Below, one piece after another: positions 8,380 through 15,087 of a stretch of DNA of 37,090 bases (positions are counted from its first letter, which is position 1; each line of letters opens with the position of its first letter). A program made the translations under genes and the position numbers. Origin of the DNA: Lentisphaerota bacterium (lineage in GTDB: Bacteria; Verrucomicrobiota; Lentisphaeria; Victivallales; Victivallaceae). Under the pieces are notes generated by a model. The model was not told the origin of the DNA, ran no database searches, and saw nothing but the letters and a program-made list of their open reading frames with translations. Where the stretch lies: NCBI GenBank assembly GCA_015061545.1, contig SUWJ01000022.1:1-37090 (forward strand), read 5' to 3'.

Positions 8380-9645
8380 TTACTGCAGTTTGACCGCCTG
8401 AGCGCTTATCGGTTGTTTGGGTGGTTTGGCAAAAATCCACCCTTCAGCCAGAACTGTCGCAACAAAGATCACCAGACAGCAGGGTACGACCATGATTGCA
8501 CCGGATATGCCCCATTGGTCGCCCACCGCGCCCATCAGCCAGGCGAAAAATCCGCAGCCCGGAACTCCCATTGCCGAAAAGTAAATATAAAGCAGCGTCG
8601 AGTTCAGCTCAGGCATGGCGTTTACCCCGTAAACCTGGGTTGACGGCCAGTAAGGCGCAATACCGATACCGGCGAGAAAAAGCAGAACAAACAACACCGT
8701 AAAAAGCATTGCAGGCGGCAGTACGCCCGGACGCAGCCACGCCAGCAGCAACGTTACGGGGATCGTGCCCAGAGCCGCGTAAAGCAAAATATAACGCAGC
8801 AAATGGGGTTTGGCAAAGTAGCCGAAGGTCATTCTGCCGATGAACATACCCAGCGCGATCATGCCTGTACCCAAACTGGCGACCCAGGCGCTGGTTTTGA
8901 AGTTAAGTTCAATGTACGCCGCCGCCCAGAAGGTCAGTCCGAATTCAGCCCCCGCTCCGAAAAATATTGCCACGCAGCATCGCCAGAAGCTGGAGGCTTT
9001 GCAGATTTTTGCCGTGTCGCTCAACACCTTTTTTACATTGACTTTTTCCGATGTTTCGGGGTAAGGTTCAGCGGGATTTTCCTTCCAGAGAAAAAACAGA
9101 CTGGAGAGCAGCGTGAGCACACCTGCCACGCCGAGAATGATCCGCCAGCTTACGCCTAAAGTCAGCAATCCGCCTGCCAGCAGCACCGCCAGCACGATTC
9201 CCACCGACCAGAAGGAGTGGGCTATATTTACATAACGTTCAGGCGAATCCGGGTGAAGATCCTGTATAAAAGGTGTGGCAATACCTTCGCAGATGCCTTC
9301 GCCCAGCCCTGCCAGCAGCAGCGCGGGCAGCAGCATCCAGTAGGCAGGCGCCAGCGAACAGCATAAAATTCCGACCCCGATAAAGATAACACTCAAGCCG
9401 GTGGTGATGCGTTTGCCGAAAATCCCGGCAATAAAACTGCACAAAAGCAGCGTTATGACCATGGCGGCACTGCGGGTCATATGCAGGATCCCGCCTGCTC
9501 CCATGCCGCCTTCGTCCATCGGGAAGTTAAGCGATCTGCCGATGGCAACGATCATCAGCGGGATGGAAAGCGAACAGACCGAATACATGGTAAAGGCGGA
9601 AAAACCGGCATAATCATATCTGCCGAAATGAAGCTTCTTAGACAT
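8380..9645 (-). CDS. Major facilitator superfamily permease, substrate unknown
   Basis: 421 residues with about 12 hydrophobic segments arranged as two six-helix halves with a charged cytoplasmic loop (about residues 195-215, KENPAEPYPETSEKVNVKK). LAGLGEGICEGIATPFIQD and the GMFIGRMTFGYFAK segment before helix 8 resemble MFS sugar or oligosaccharide permeases of the FucP-like type, but I cannot assign a substrate. It has a good promoter 66 bases upstream of the start and an AGGATAAG Shine-Dalgarno. It stands alone, convergent with queC across a 30-base gap. The carbohydrate genes farther along make a sugar plausible, as an inference only. Confidence 0.85.
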   Translation of the reverse strand: MSKKLHFGRYDYAGFSAFTMYSVCSLSIPLMIVAIGRSLNFPMDEGGMGAGGILHMTRSAAMVITLLLCSFIAGIFGKRITTGLSVIFIGVGILCCSLAPAYWMLLPALLLAGLGEGICEGIATPFIQDLHPDSPERYVNIAHSFWSVGIVLAVLLAGGLLTLGVSWRIILGVAGVLTLLSSLFFLWKENPAEPYPETSEKVNVKKVLSDTAKICKASSFWRCCVAIFFGAGAEFGLTFWAAAYIELNFKTSAWVASLGTGMIALGMFIGRMTFGYFAKPHLLRYILLYAALGTIPVTLLLAWLRPGVLPPAMLFTVLFVLLFLAGIGIAPYWPSTQVYGVNAMPELNSTLLYIYFSAMGVPGCGFFAWLMGAVGDQWGISGAIMVVPCCLVIFVATVLAEGWIFAKPPKQPISAQAVKLQ

Positions 9646-9710
9646 ATCTTATCCTGAAAATTACTGAATACTGTTTGGTACAACGGCAATATCTGCCCGA
9701 TGCGGCTTAT

Positions 9711-9739
9711 AATATACACCCTCAAACAGGATAAGTCAA
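9711..9739 (-). promoter_or_regulatory. Sigma70-type promoter of the MFS permease gene
   Basis: On the minus strand TTGACT (9734-9739) and TATATT (9711-9716) are spaced by 17 bases, with a leader of about 60 bases to the ATG at 9645. Confidence 0.65.
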
Positions 9740-9811
9740 CCGTACCTCCGCCGATACTGTCTGAGAAACAAGTCGGAATTGCTCCCGGATATGCTATCAT
9801 CAGTTACGGGC

Positions 9812-9840
9812 AAAAAAAAGAACAGCATTAAAACTGTTCT
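9812..9840 (-). terminator. Intrinsic terminator after the rod RNA
   Basis: AGAACAG and CTGTTCT (9834-9840 and 9819-9825) form a 7-bp hairpin with an 8-base loop. On the minus strand it is followed by eight T residues. It ends transcription coming from the 10631-10012 operon and the rod structure, before the MFS promoter. Confidence 0.8.
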
Positions 9841-10027
9841 CTTTTACCGCGCCGCAACGCTCCTGTGCTATGACCGGTGTTTGAGCCTTATAAGATGGCC
9901 AATTTGTGTAAAAAAACATGAACAATCCTGCACCAGCTGCGCATCAATACGCAACCATGCAGAACTGTTCATGAATTTCTATCAAATTGGTCATAAGCTC
10001 AAACACCTTTTTCATAGCCGGAGCGCC
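9812..10027 (-). ncRNA. Long rod-shaped structured RNA (6S-like shape), unassigned
   Basis: From 10025 down to 9859 the minus-strand RNA folds on itself almost end to end. Helices from outside in are: cgctcc/ggagcg; gctatga/tcatagc; an 11-bp ggtgtttgagc/gctcaaacacc; ttat/ataa; 8-bp ccaatttg/caaattgg; an A/U-rich internal loop of about 9 and 10 bases; then a 16-bp catgaaca..tgca helix continuing through G-U pairs to a UUGA loop closed by gcgta/tgcgc. Several pairs in the inner helix are G-U only if the minus strand is transcribed; on the plus strand they would be A-C mismatches, which fixes the strand. The terminator at 9812-9840 follows. A rod of about 170 bases with a central bubble is the shape of 6S RNA, but I see no diagnostic sequence. 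It may be the processed 3' UTR of the upstream operon, since no clear promoter adjoins it. Confidence 0.55.
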
Positions 10028-10356
10028 ATCGGCACCATCGGCGCAACCCGGCGCCCTCTGCGCTGATTGCTGCGGAAAAAACGCAATCCGGCGGCGGTGA
10101 TCCGCCCAGCAATACGTTTAACACGGTCGGAAAGGTTTGCCGTTACCGAAAAAGTCAGCTCCTGGAGCCGATCGGCAACTACCGCAAACGCGTCCCAATT
10201 CAAACGCGCGGACAAACTGAAGAACAAGCCTGTATGGTGTTCTTTTAGCGGCAGATCAATGGAGTCACCCGCCGACGCAACTATCCCTTTCAGCGAAAGG
10301 GTATAATTTGCGCCCAGGCAGCTGCAATAGACAAGATTGTCAAATTTGTATTCCAT
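10012..10356 (-). CDS. Hypothetical protein, second gene of a two-gene operon
   Basis: 114 residues from the ATG at 10356, which follows ggaaggaaag, a good Shine-Dalgarno. I do not recognise a family. The N-terminal half (EYKFDNLVYCSCLGANYTL) looks like a beta-rich fold, followed by a helix and a very basic tail (RFFRSNQRRGRRVAP). The stop codon lies inside the 5' strand of the rod RNA structure, so translation would run into the hairpin. It is 32 bases downstream of the other small gene and shares its promoter. The basic tail could bind RNA or DNA, as inference only. Codon use looks like that of its neighbours. Confidence 0.55.
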   Translation of the reverse strand: MEYKFDNLVYCSCLGANYTLSLKGIVASAGDSIDLPLKEHHTGLFFSLSARLNWDAFAVVADRLQELTFSVTANLSDRVKRIAGRITAAGLRFFRSNQRRGRRVAPMVPMALRL

Positions 10357-10388
10357 CAATCCACTTTCCTTCCGCAGAAGGTGTCAGC

Positions 10389-10631
10389 TTATTCCGCGGC
10401 TTCGTTCTTCTGCAGAACGCCGGCTTCGACCAGCTTGTCGATCAGCTGCTGCATACTGTTGAAAGCACCCAGGAAGCCCTGCGGAGGCATGATGATGCGC
10501 ACGTTTGATTCCGGAACGGGAGCCTGACCTTCTTCAGCGGGCTGAAGAGTGACGAAGTCGAAGCGAACCATGCCGCCTGCGAAGTGGACCTGACCGATAC
10601 CGTCAGCGAAGATTTCTTTTTTGCAATCCAT
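10389..10631 (-). CDS. Small hypothetical protein, possibly DUF3467-like
   Basis: 80 residues from the ATG at 10631 (MDCKKEIFADGIGQVHFAGG), with agaaaggtg just upstream. A longer frame reaches 10667 but leaves less room for this ribosome binding site. The order of a beta strand (MVRFDFVTLQP), a loop, VRIIMPPQGFLGAFNSM and a C-terminal helix LIDKLVEAGVL resembles small DUF3467-type proteins (..rv-msP-ha--ll--L..), a weak resemblance by eye. It is the first gene of a two-gene transcript with a well-formed promoter. The function is unknown. Confidence 0.7.
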   Translation of the reverse strand: MDCKKEIFADGIGQVHFAGGMVRFDFVTLQPAEEGQAPVPESNVRIIMPPQGFLGAFNSMQQLIDKLVEAGVLQKNEAAE

Positions 10632-10710
10632 AGTTGAACCGCACCTTTCTGTTGTTTTTTTACACAAATCAAACCAGATGATCTGTGGCGTCGATACTTT
10701 CGACTGGATT

Positions 10711-10739
10711 AATCTAACATACTATTGGCAGGATTGCAA
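10711..10739 (-). promoter_or_regulatory. Sigma70-type promoter of the two-gene hypothetical operon
   Basis: On the minus strand TTGCAA (10734-10739), 17 bases, TAGATT (10711-10716). The leader to the ATG at 10631 is about 75 bases. Confidence 0.65.
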
Positions 10740-10771
10740 GGTTTTTTGTTCAAAAAAAAGGATTATTTTGC

Positions 10772-10810
10772 AATAAAAAACGATTCTGCAGAATTTTTCC
10801 GCAGAATCGT
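10772..10810 (-). terminator. Intrinsic terminator of the DUF1846 gene
   Basis: The arms acgattctgc (10780-10789) and gcagaatcgt (10801-10810) pair perfectly over 10 bp. The minus strand continues with a T-rich run. It lies 45 bases after the DUF1846 stop codon. Confidence 0.85.
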
Positions 10811-10855
10811 ATAAGTCCATGCTGATGACCGCACTATTATAAAAAGCCGCTCCGT

Positions 10856-12370
10856 TCAATCCTGCAGCAGATTGCGCCCGGTAAAACGGGGATCGCTGGT
10901 AACGTTGATGGCAAGTTTCCGCAACGCATTTTCATCGCCCGCCGGCGGAATATGACTCAGGTGCATTTCGCAGCCTTTGAGCTTTTTAAGTTCATCCAGC
11001 GCCAGTTTGGCTGCCGGATTGCTGGGTGAGCTGACCGACAGCGCCGTCAAGGTTTCCGAAAGATCCAGACTGATACCCTTGTTATGATATACATCCTGCT
11101 TCAAGCTGGCGACTGCTTTGATCACTTCCGGCGAGAGCAGCGTCAGATTATCCGGCAGATTCGCCAGCAATTTTACTGCGTTAAGTATGCAGCTGGATGC
11201 CGCGTGCAGCAAGGGCGAATTTCTGCCGGTTACAATTCTGCCGTCGGCTAAGCGGAGCGCCGCGCCGCAGAAAATATTATCGCACCCCTTGCCGGGAGTC
11301 TTTTCCGCTGATTCCATCGCTGCCCGTGCCGGCAGCACCACCGCCCGGTCAGTTTCGCCGATCCCCAGATCATCCATCAGCAGTTTGATTCTTTCGACGG
11401 GGGCCTTTTCGGCGGCACCGGTAGCGTAATCGACCATGGCGCGGAAATATCGGCGGATCACTTCCTGGGCGGAAGCCTGACGGCAGATCTCATCGTCAAT
11501 GATCGCAAATCCCACCCGGTTTACCCCCATATCGGTGGGCGAGTGGTACAAATGTTCAGGATCCATGATCCGCGAACAGATGCGGTGAACCACCGGAAAT
11601 ACTTCCAGATCCCGATTGTAATTGATAACCGCTTCGTTGTAGTGTTCCAGATGAAAACTGTCCACCATATTCACATCGCCCAAATCCGCTGTCGCCGCTT
11701 CGTAAGCGATGTTGACGGGGTGTTTGAGCGGCAGATTCCAGACGGGGAAGGTCTCAAATTTGGCGTATCCGGCGCGGATGCCTTTCTGAAAATCGTGATA
11801 CACCTGCGATAAACAAGTGCCCATCTTGCCCGAACTTGCACCCGGCCCGGTGACTACTACGATGGGTTTATCCGTTTCAATATAACTGTTGGATCCGTAG
11901 CCGCGGCTGGACACAATTGTATCCAGCTCAGTAGGATAGCCCGCAATAGGTTTGTGCAAATAAACCTTGATCCCCCGCCGCGACAGGCGGTTGATAAACC
12001 CCTTTACTGCGGGTTGATTCTGATATCGGGTGACGACTACAGCTTTTACGGTCAGATCCCAATCGCTGAGTACGTCGATCGTGCGCATAACATCCGCATC
12101 GTAGCTGATGCCGTAATCGGCACGCATTTTACGCTGTTCGATATCGCCGGAATAAATGCAGATGATAATGTCGATCTTGTCGCGCATCCGCTGCAGAAGT
12201 TTGATCTTTGTATCGGGGTCAAAACCGGGCAGTACCCGGGCGGCGTGGTGATCGCCCATAAGTTTGCCGCCGAATTCCAGATAGAGTTTATCGTCGAATT
12301 TACCGGCGCGCTCCAGAATTGCCGCCGATTGTTCTGTCAGATATTTTTCGCTGTCAAAGCCGCAGTTCAT
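10856..12370 (-). CDS. DUF1846 family protein
   Basis: 504 residues, the length of the DUF1846 family (COG4868), cytosolic proteins of unsettled function with solved structures. Recognisable segments are the N terminus GFDSEKYLTEQSAAILERA, LYLEFGGKLMGDHHAARVLP (about 28-47), VVVTGPGASSGKMGTCLSQ (about 173), a phosphate-loop-like glycine-rich motif, and KMRADYGISYDADVMR. The assignment rests on these motifs as remembered. It has its own promoter and terminator, so it is monocistronic. The 5' leader contains a hairpin beginning near the predicted transcript start. No neighbour suggests a pathway. Confidence 0.9.
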   Translation of the reverse strand: MNCGFDSEKYLTEQSAAILERAGKFDDKLYLEFGGKLMGDHHAARVLPGFDPDTKIKLLQRMRDKIDIIICIYSGDIEQRKMRADYGISYDADVMRTIDVLSDWDLTVKAVVVTRYQNQPAVKGFINRLSRRGIKVYLHKPIAGYPTELDTIVSSRGYGSNSYIETDKPIVVVTGPGASSGKMGTCLSQVYHDFQKGIRAGYAKFETFPVWNLPLKHPVNIAYEAATADLGDVNMVDSFHLEHYNEAVINYNRDLEVFPVVHRICSRIMDPEHLYHSPTDMGVNRVGFAIIDDEICRQASAQEVIRRYFRAMVDYATGAAEKAPVERIKLLMDDLGIGETDRAVVLPARAAMESAEKTPGKGCDNIFCGAALRLADGRIVTGRNSPLLHAASSCILNAVKLLANLPDNLTLLSPEVIKAVASLKQDVYHNKGISLDLSETLTALSVSSPSNPAAKLALDELKKLKGCEMHLSHIPPAGDENALRKLAINVTSDPRFTGRNLLQD

Positions 12371-12378
12371 TTTTCATT

Positions 12379-12443
12379 CCCGATACATTAAAAATACAAC
12401 TATATCGGGATATAAATATAACATCTCATTTGTATTTTGGCAA
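12379..12443 (-). promoter_or_regulatory. Promoter and leader hairpin of the DUF1846 gene
   Basis: On the minus strand TTGCCA (12438-12443), 17 bases, TATATT (12415-12420). Directly at the expected transcript start, cccgata (12403-12409 read in reverse) pairs with tatcggg (12379-12385). The closing arm contains the GGG that could serve as Shine-Dalgarno for the ATG at 12370, so the hairpin may mask it. Confidence 0.55.
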
Positions 12444-12502
12444 GTGATCTTTCAAGAAAAAAATAAGATTTACCTGTCTGGTGCCAAAAACTCCGTAAAA
12501 AC

Positions 12503-12530
12503 TTGCAATATTCCGATTACAGGTTATTTT
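12503..12530 (+). promoter_or_regulatory. Promoter of the TPP riboswitch-thi4 transcript
   Basis: TTGCAA at 12503-12508 and TATTTT at 12525-12530, 16 bases apart. A transcript would start just before the small gtggt..accac hairpin and the riboswitch. Confidence 0.5.
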
Positions 12531-12540
12531 AATAGCAGCC

Positions 12541-12650
12541 GTGGTGTGCTTTATACCACCGTGGCAGGGGTGCTGCAGGATATTTTCCTGCGGCTGAGAT
12601 CATACCCTCGAACCTGAACCGGGTAATGCCGGCGTAGGAAGTTACGGGTT
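12541..12650 (+). promoter_or_regulatory. TPP riboswitch (THI element)
   Basis: The conserved THI core is present in order: caggggtgc, then a variable stem (gcagga..tcctgc), ggctgagat, ataccc, and gaacctgaaccgggtaatgc followed by cggcgtaggaa. These match the pyrimidine-binding CUGAGA loop and the pyrophosphate-binding side. It binds thiamine pyrophosphate and should shut off thi4 when thiamine is plentiful. It lies about 95 bases upstream of the thi4 start. Confidence 0.93.
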
Positions 12651-12660
12651 TTTTGGCTGA

Positions 12661-12738
12661 AACTCTTTTGCGGGCCGGGAAAAACGCAATTTTCCTGTAA
12701 ATCAACTTTTTTCAAATCAACGCAAAAGAGAAAGAGTT
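12661..12738 (+). promoter_or_regulatory. Candidate expression platform between riboswitch and thi4
   Basis: ctcttttgcg (12663-12672) is perfectly complementary to cgcaaaagag (12721-12730), which carries the purine-rich region ahead of the ATG at 12745. aactcttt (12661-12668) can instead pair with aaagagtt (12731-12738). The two pairings exclude each other and both touch the ribosome-binding region. This suggests control at translation initiation rather than by a terminator, as inference. Confidence 0.5.
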
Positions 12739-12744
12739 TTTCTT

Positions 12745-13533
12745 ATGTCCGAAGCTGTCGAAAATGTTATTTCGAGTGCGATCGTCAAAAGTTTTTCCCA
12801 AAAGTTGGTCGACAATCTGACGCTGGATGTGGCGATTGTCGGCGGCGGCCCCTCGGCAATGGTCGCTGCCCGTTATCTGGCGGAAGCGGGCGTCAAGGTC
12901 GCCGTCTTCGAGCGCAAACTTGCACCCGGCGGCGGAACCTGGGGCGGCGGAATGCTTTTTAACGAAGTTGTGGTGCAGGATAGTGCCATTGAGATCCTTG
13001 ACAAATTCAATATCCGCCATACGGAAATAGCTGATGCCAAAGGCTATCATACCCTTGACTCGGTGGAAATGGCTGCCGCGCTGATTTACGGCGCTGTTCA
13101 CGCAGGCGCAAAGATCTTCAACAGCGTAAGCGTGGAAGATATTGTTTTCAAGGCGGGGGCAATCAACGGTCTGGTCATCAACTGGACTCCCGTGGAAAGA
13201 CTGGGTATGCACGTTGACCCCCTGACGGTGATTGCCAAAGCGGTCATCGACGGGACCGGTCACCCCAGCGAAATCATCAAGCTGGCGACCGATAAGGCGA
13301 TGATCCAGATCAACACCCCCAGCGGCAAGATCATGGGTGAACGGCCCATGTGGGTTGAAAGCGGCGAAAATTCCACCGTGGAAAACACCATCGAATACTA
13401 TCCCGGGCTTTTTGCCTGCGGCATGAGTGCCAACAACTGTTCCGGCGGTTACCGCATGGGACCGATCTTCGGCGGTATGCTGCTTTCGGGCCGCAAGGTT
13501 GCCGAACTGGTCATTGCCAAGCTGAAAAAATAA
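12745..13533 (+). CDS. thi4: Thiamine thiazole synthase Thi4, His-type (sulfide-dependent)
   Basis: 262 residues, flavin-dependent-type fold that makes the ADP-thiazole precursor of thiamine from NAD and glycine. The Rossmann motif is [19 protein letters not shown] (about residues 29-47), with [19 protein letters not shown] next. At the position of the sacrificial Cys of yeast Thi4, the segment [11 protein letters not shown] carries His, as in methanogen Thi4 proteins that use free sulfide and are catalytic rather than suicidal (known from the archaeal enzymes). The C-terminal segment [22 protein letters not shown] is conserved. It is preceded by a TPP riboswitch and followed by a hairpin terminator, so it forms its own unit. 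It fits an anaerobic, sulfide-containing habitat. Ribose-1,5-bisphosphate isomerase-like archaeal relatives are unlikely given the riboswitch. Confidence 0.93.
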   Translation: MSEAVENVISSAIVKSFSQKLVDNLTLDVAIVGGGPSAMVAARYLAEAGVKVAVFERKLAPGGGTWGGGMLFNEVVVQDSAIEILDKFNIRHTEIADAKGYHTLDSVEMAAALIYGAVHAGAKIFNSVSVEDIVFKAGAINGLVINWTPVERLGMHVDPLTVIAKAVIDGTGHPSEIIKLATDKAMIQINTPSGKIMGERPMWVESGENSTVENTIEYYPGLFACGMSANNCSGGYRMGPIFGGMLLSGRKVAELVIAKLKK

Positions 13534-13550
13534 GCTCATTGACTGCGGAA

Positions 13551-13600
13551 AAAGGCTGTTCATTATCTGCGGATAACAGGTTTTGCAACAGCCTTTGCTG
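13551..13600 (+). terminator. Terminator hairpin after thi4
   Basis: aaaggctgtt (13551-13560) pairs with aacagccttt (13587-13596), a 10-bp stem with a long loop. The T run after it is short. The 3' part ggttttgcaacagcc shares the TTTTGCAACA core with hairpins near 230 and 23940. Confidence 0.55.
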
Positions 13601-13625
13601 CTTTAAAATCAGTTTTGCAGCTCTT

Positions 13626-14276
13626 TTATACTGCACTCTGCTTTGCCGCGGAAGTTTTGGGGATCCGACCGATAAGTTTGATGAAAAATCCCACCAGAAA
13701 TGCCGCCAGCAAAGTTCCTTCGCGCACGCCCGTTACATTGTGGAAAAAGCAAAGCGAAAATACGATTGCCGACAATACGATTGAAGAGTCAAAGCATACT
13801 TTGACACTGCCGAACGCCCAGTTGTATTCCTGCGCCAGAGTTTTGATAAAGCCGTCGCCGGGCATCAGCGAGATATCCGCCGCCAGCTGGCAACTGATCC
13901 CCGCTGCCAGAAATGCACAGCCCATGACTTCTTCCAGCAATTTCAGCAGATAATTTTCGGGAATGTAAAAGCCAGTCAGCCACATTCCCAGGTCGATAAA
14001 AAATCCGAATACCAGCAAGGTCGGCAGCTGCATAAGGTGTTTCCAGCTGAAACGCTTTTTCAATATCCACCATTGAGCCAGAATAAAAAGAATATTGATA
14101 ATTACCGTTGCCATGCCCAGACTCCACGGAATTTTGAAAGTCGTTACATAAGGCAGACTGGTGATGGGCGATGTTCCCAGCCCGGGGCGGGTGCTTAATG
14201 CCACTCCGACTCCCGCAAGACTCAACCCGATAATGAATAAAATGATCCTTCCGGATACAGTATGCAGCTTGATCAT
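13626..14276 (-). CDS. YczE/YyaS/YitT-type integral membrane protein
   Basis: 216 residues with about five or six membrane segments and short loops. The N-terminal GLSLAGVGVALSTRPGLGTSPIT and the later GCAFLAAGISCQLAADISLMPGDGFIKTL are characteristic of the YczE/YyaS/YitT group (DUF6198-like), whose biochemical role is unsettled. The Gly-Thr-Ser-Pro loop and the MPGDGF loop look like the two halves of an internal repeat. aaggaag before the ATG at 14276 is the ribosome binding site. It converges with thi4; some relatives lie near cofactor or B-vitamin genes, so a transport role is possible but not shown. Confidence 0.82.
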   Translation of the reverse strand: MIKLHTVSGRIILFIIGLSLAGVGVALSTRPGLGTSPITSLPYVTTFKIPWSLGMATVIINILFILAQWWILKKRFSWKHLMQLPTLLVFGFFIDLGMWLTGFYIPENYLLKLLEEVMGCAFLAAGISCQLAADISLMPGDGFIKTLAQEYNWAFGSVKVCFDSSIVLSAIVFSLCFFHNVTGVREGTLLAAFLVGFFIKLIGRIPKTSAAKQSAV

Positions 14277-14305
14277 GCTGTTCTATCTTCCTTTATTTTG
14301 AGTAT

Positions 14306-14333
14306 AATATACCATCTTTTAAGGATTTTTCAA
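14306..14333 (-). promoter_or_regulatory. Promoter of the YczE-like gene
   Basis: On the minus strand TTGAAA (14328-14333), 16 bases, TATATT (14306-14311), about 30 bases before the start codon. Confidence 0.5.
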
Positions 14334-14397
14334 AGTGCTTTGCGGCTATCCGGCGGAGGAAGATCGGTGAAAATCTTAAAAAAATTCATTTTGCGAT

Positions 14398-14453
14398 TTG
14401 TATTCAGGAAAATCAGGATTTATACACTATGTTAGTGAGCGATAACTAACATA
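14398..14453 (+). promoter_or_regulatory. tetR-hcp promoter with TetR-type operator
   Basis: TTGTAT (14398-14403), 17 bases, TATACA (14421-14426). Immediately after the -10 lies a perfect palindrome with 9-bp arms, TATGTTAGT (14428-14436), 8 bases, ACTAACATA (14445-14453). A repressor dimer bound there would cover the transcription start, so autoregulation of the tetR-hcp transcript is the natural reading. Confidence 0.75.
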
Positions 14454-14475
14454 AAAATAAAATCGGGTCCTGATT

Positions 14476-14997
14476 ATGGAATTGTGTGAAAAACTTAGCA
14501 AAAGGCAAAACGAGATCATCCATGCCGCCATTCTGATTATTGCTGAACACGGGATGTCGGGATTGACCACCAAATCCCTTGCCGAAGCGGTGGGGGTATC
14601 GGAACCTGCGCTTTATCGGCATTTCAAAAATAAATCGGAGATCATTCAGGCATTGCTTATGCACATTGACTCCAATTGGGATATTTTGCAGGAATCCCGC
14701 AGCGGCTGGGAGTTGCTCAAGGCATTTTTTGCCGGGCGGGTGGAACAGGTCATTGCCAATCCGGCACTGGCGCACATTATCTTTGCCGAAGAGTTGTTTA
14801 TTCACGACAAAGAATATGCCGAATTGATGAAAACTCTGCTGCACAAACATCGGGCGCTGATTATGGAAAATCTGGTTCTGGCTATGAGCAATAACGAGAT
14901 AAGGAACGATATAGCTCCGGAAGTTGTCTTTCGTATGACTGCCGGTAACGCTGCGGCTGCTGATCAAGCAATGGGGATTCAGCAAGCGTGCCTTTGA
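14476..14997 (+). CDS. TetR/AcrR family regulator, C terminus frameshifted
   Basis: 173 residues as it stands. The N-terminal helix-turn-helix is clear: IIHAAILIIAEHGMSGLTTK (about 14-33) followed by SLAEAVGVSEPALYRHFKNK. The ligand domain follows and reads sensibly to FRMTAG (about 155), after which the frame gives NAAAADQAMGIQQACL and stops. In the neighbouring frame from about 14950 the DNA encodes TLRLLIKQWGFSKRAFDLRE.. to a TAA at 15062-15064, which is how TetR proteins of this group normally end. One extra base in ggtaacg would explain it, making the intact length about 195 residues. A natural loss or a sequencing error are both possible. It sits 90 bases upstream of hcp under a palindromic operator and probably represses both. 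Confidence 0.85.
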   Translation: MELCEKLSKRQNEIIHAAILIIAEHGMSGLTTKSLAEAVGVSEPALYRHFKNKSEIIQALLMHIDSNWDILQESRSGWELLKAFFAGRVEQVIANPALAHIIFAEELFIHDKEYAELMKTLLHKHRALIMENLVLAMSNNEIRNDIAPEVVFRMTAGNAAAADQAMGIQQACL

Positions 14998-15087
14998 CTT
15001 GCGCGAACAGAGCAATGCGCTGTTTGCAGCCTGGGATAAAATCTGGAAGATAAATGTAAATTAAACAATACTGTACAGGAGGTTGTT

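Noticed and set aside
240..10075. Similar 18-19 base words (aatcagcgca..agggcgc) near 250-270 and 10050-10070 as a repeat family
   Set aside because: Only two imperfect copies with a one-base indel, both in GC-rich coding-like context; chance is sufficient.
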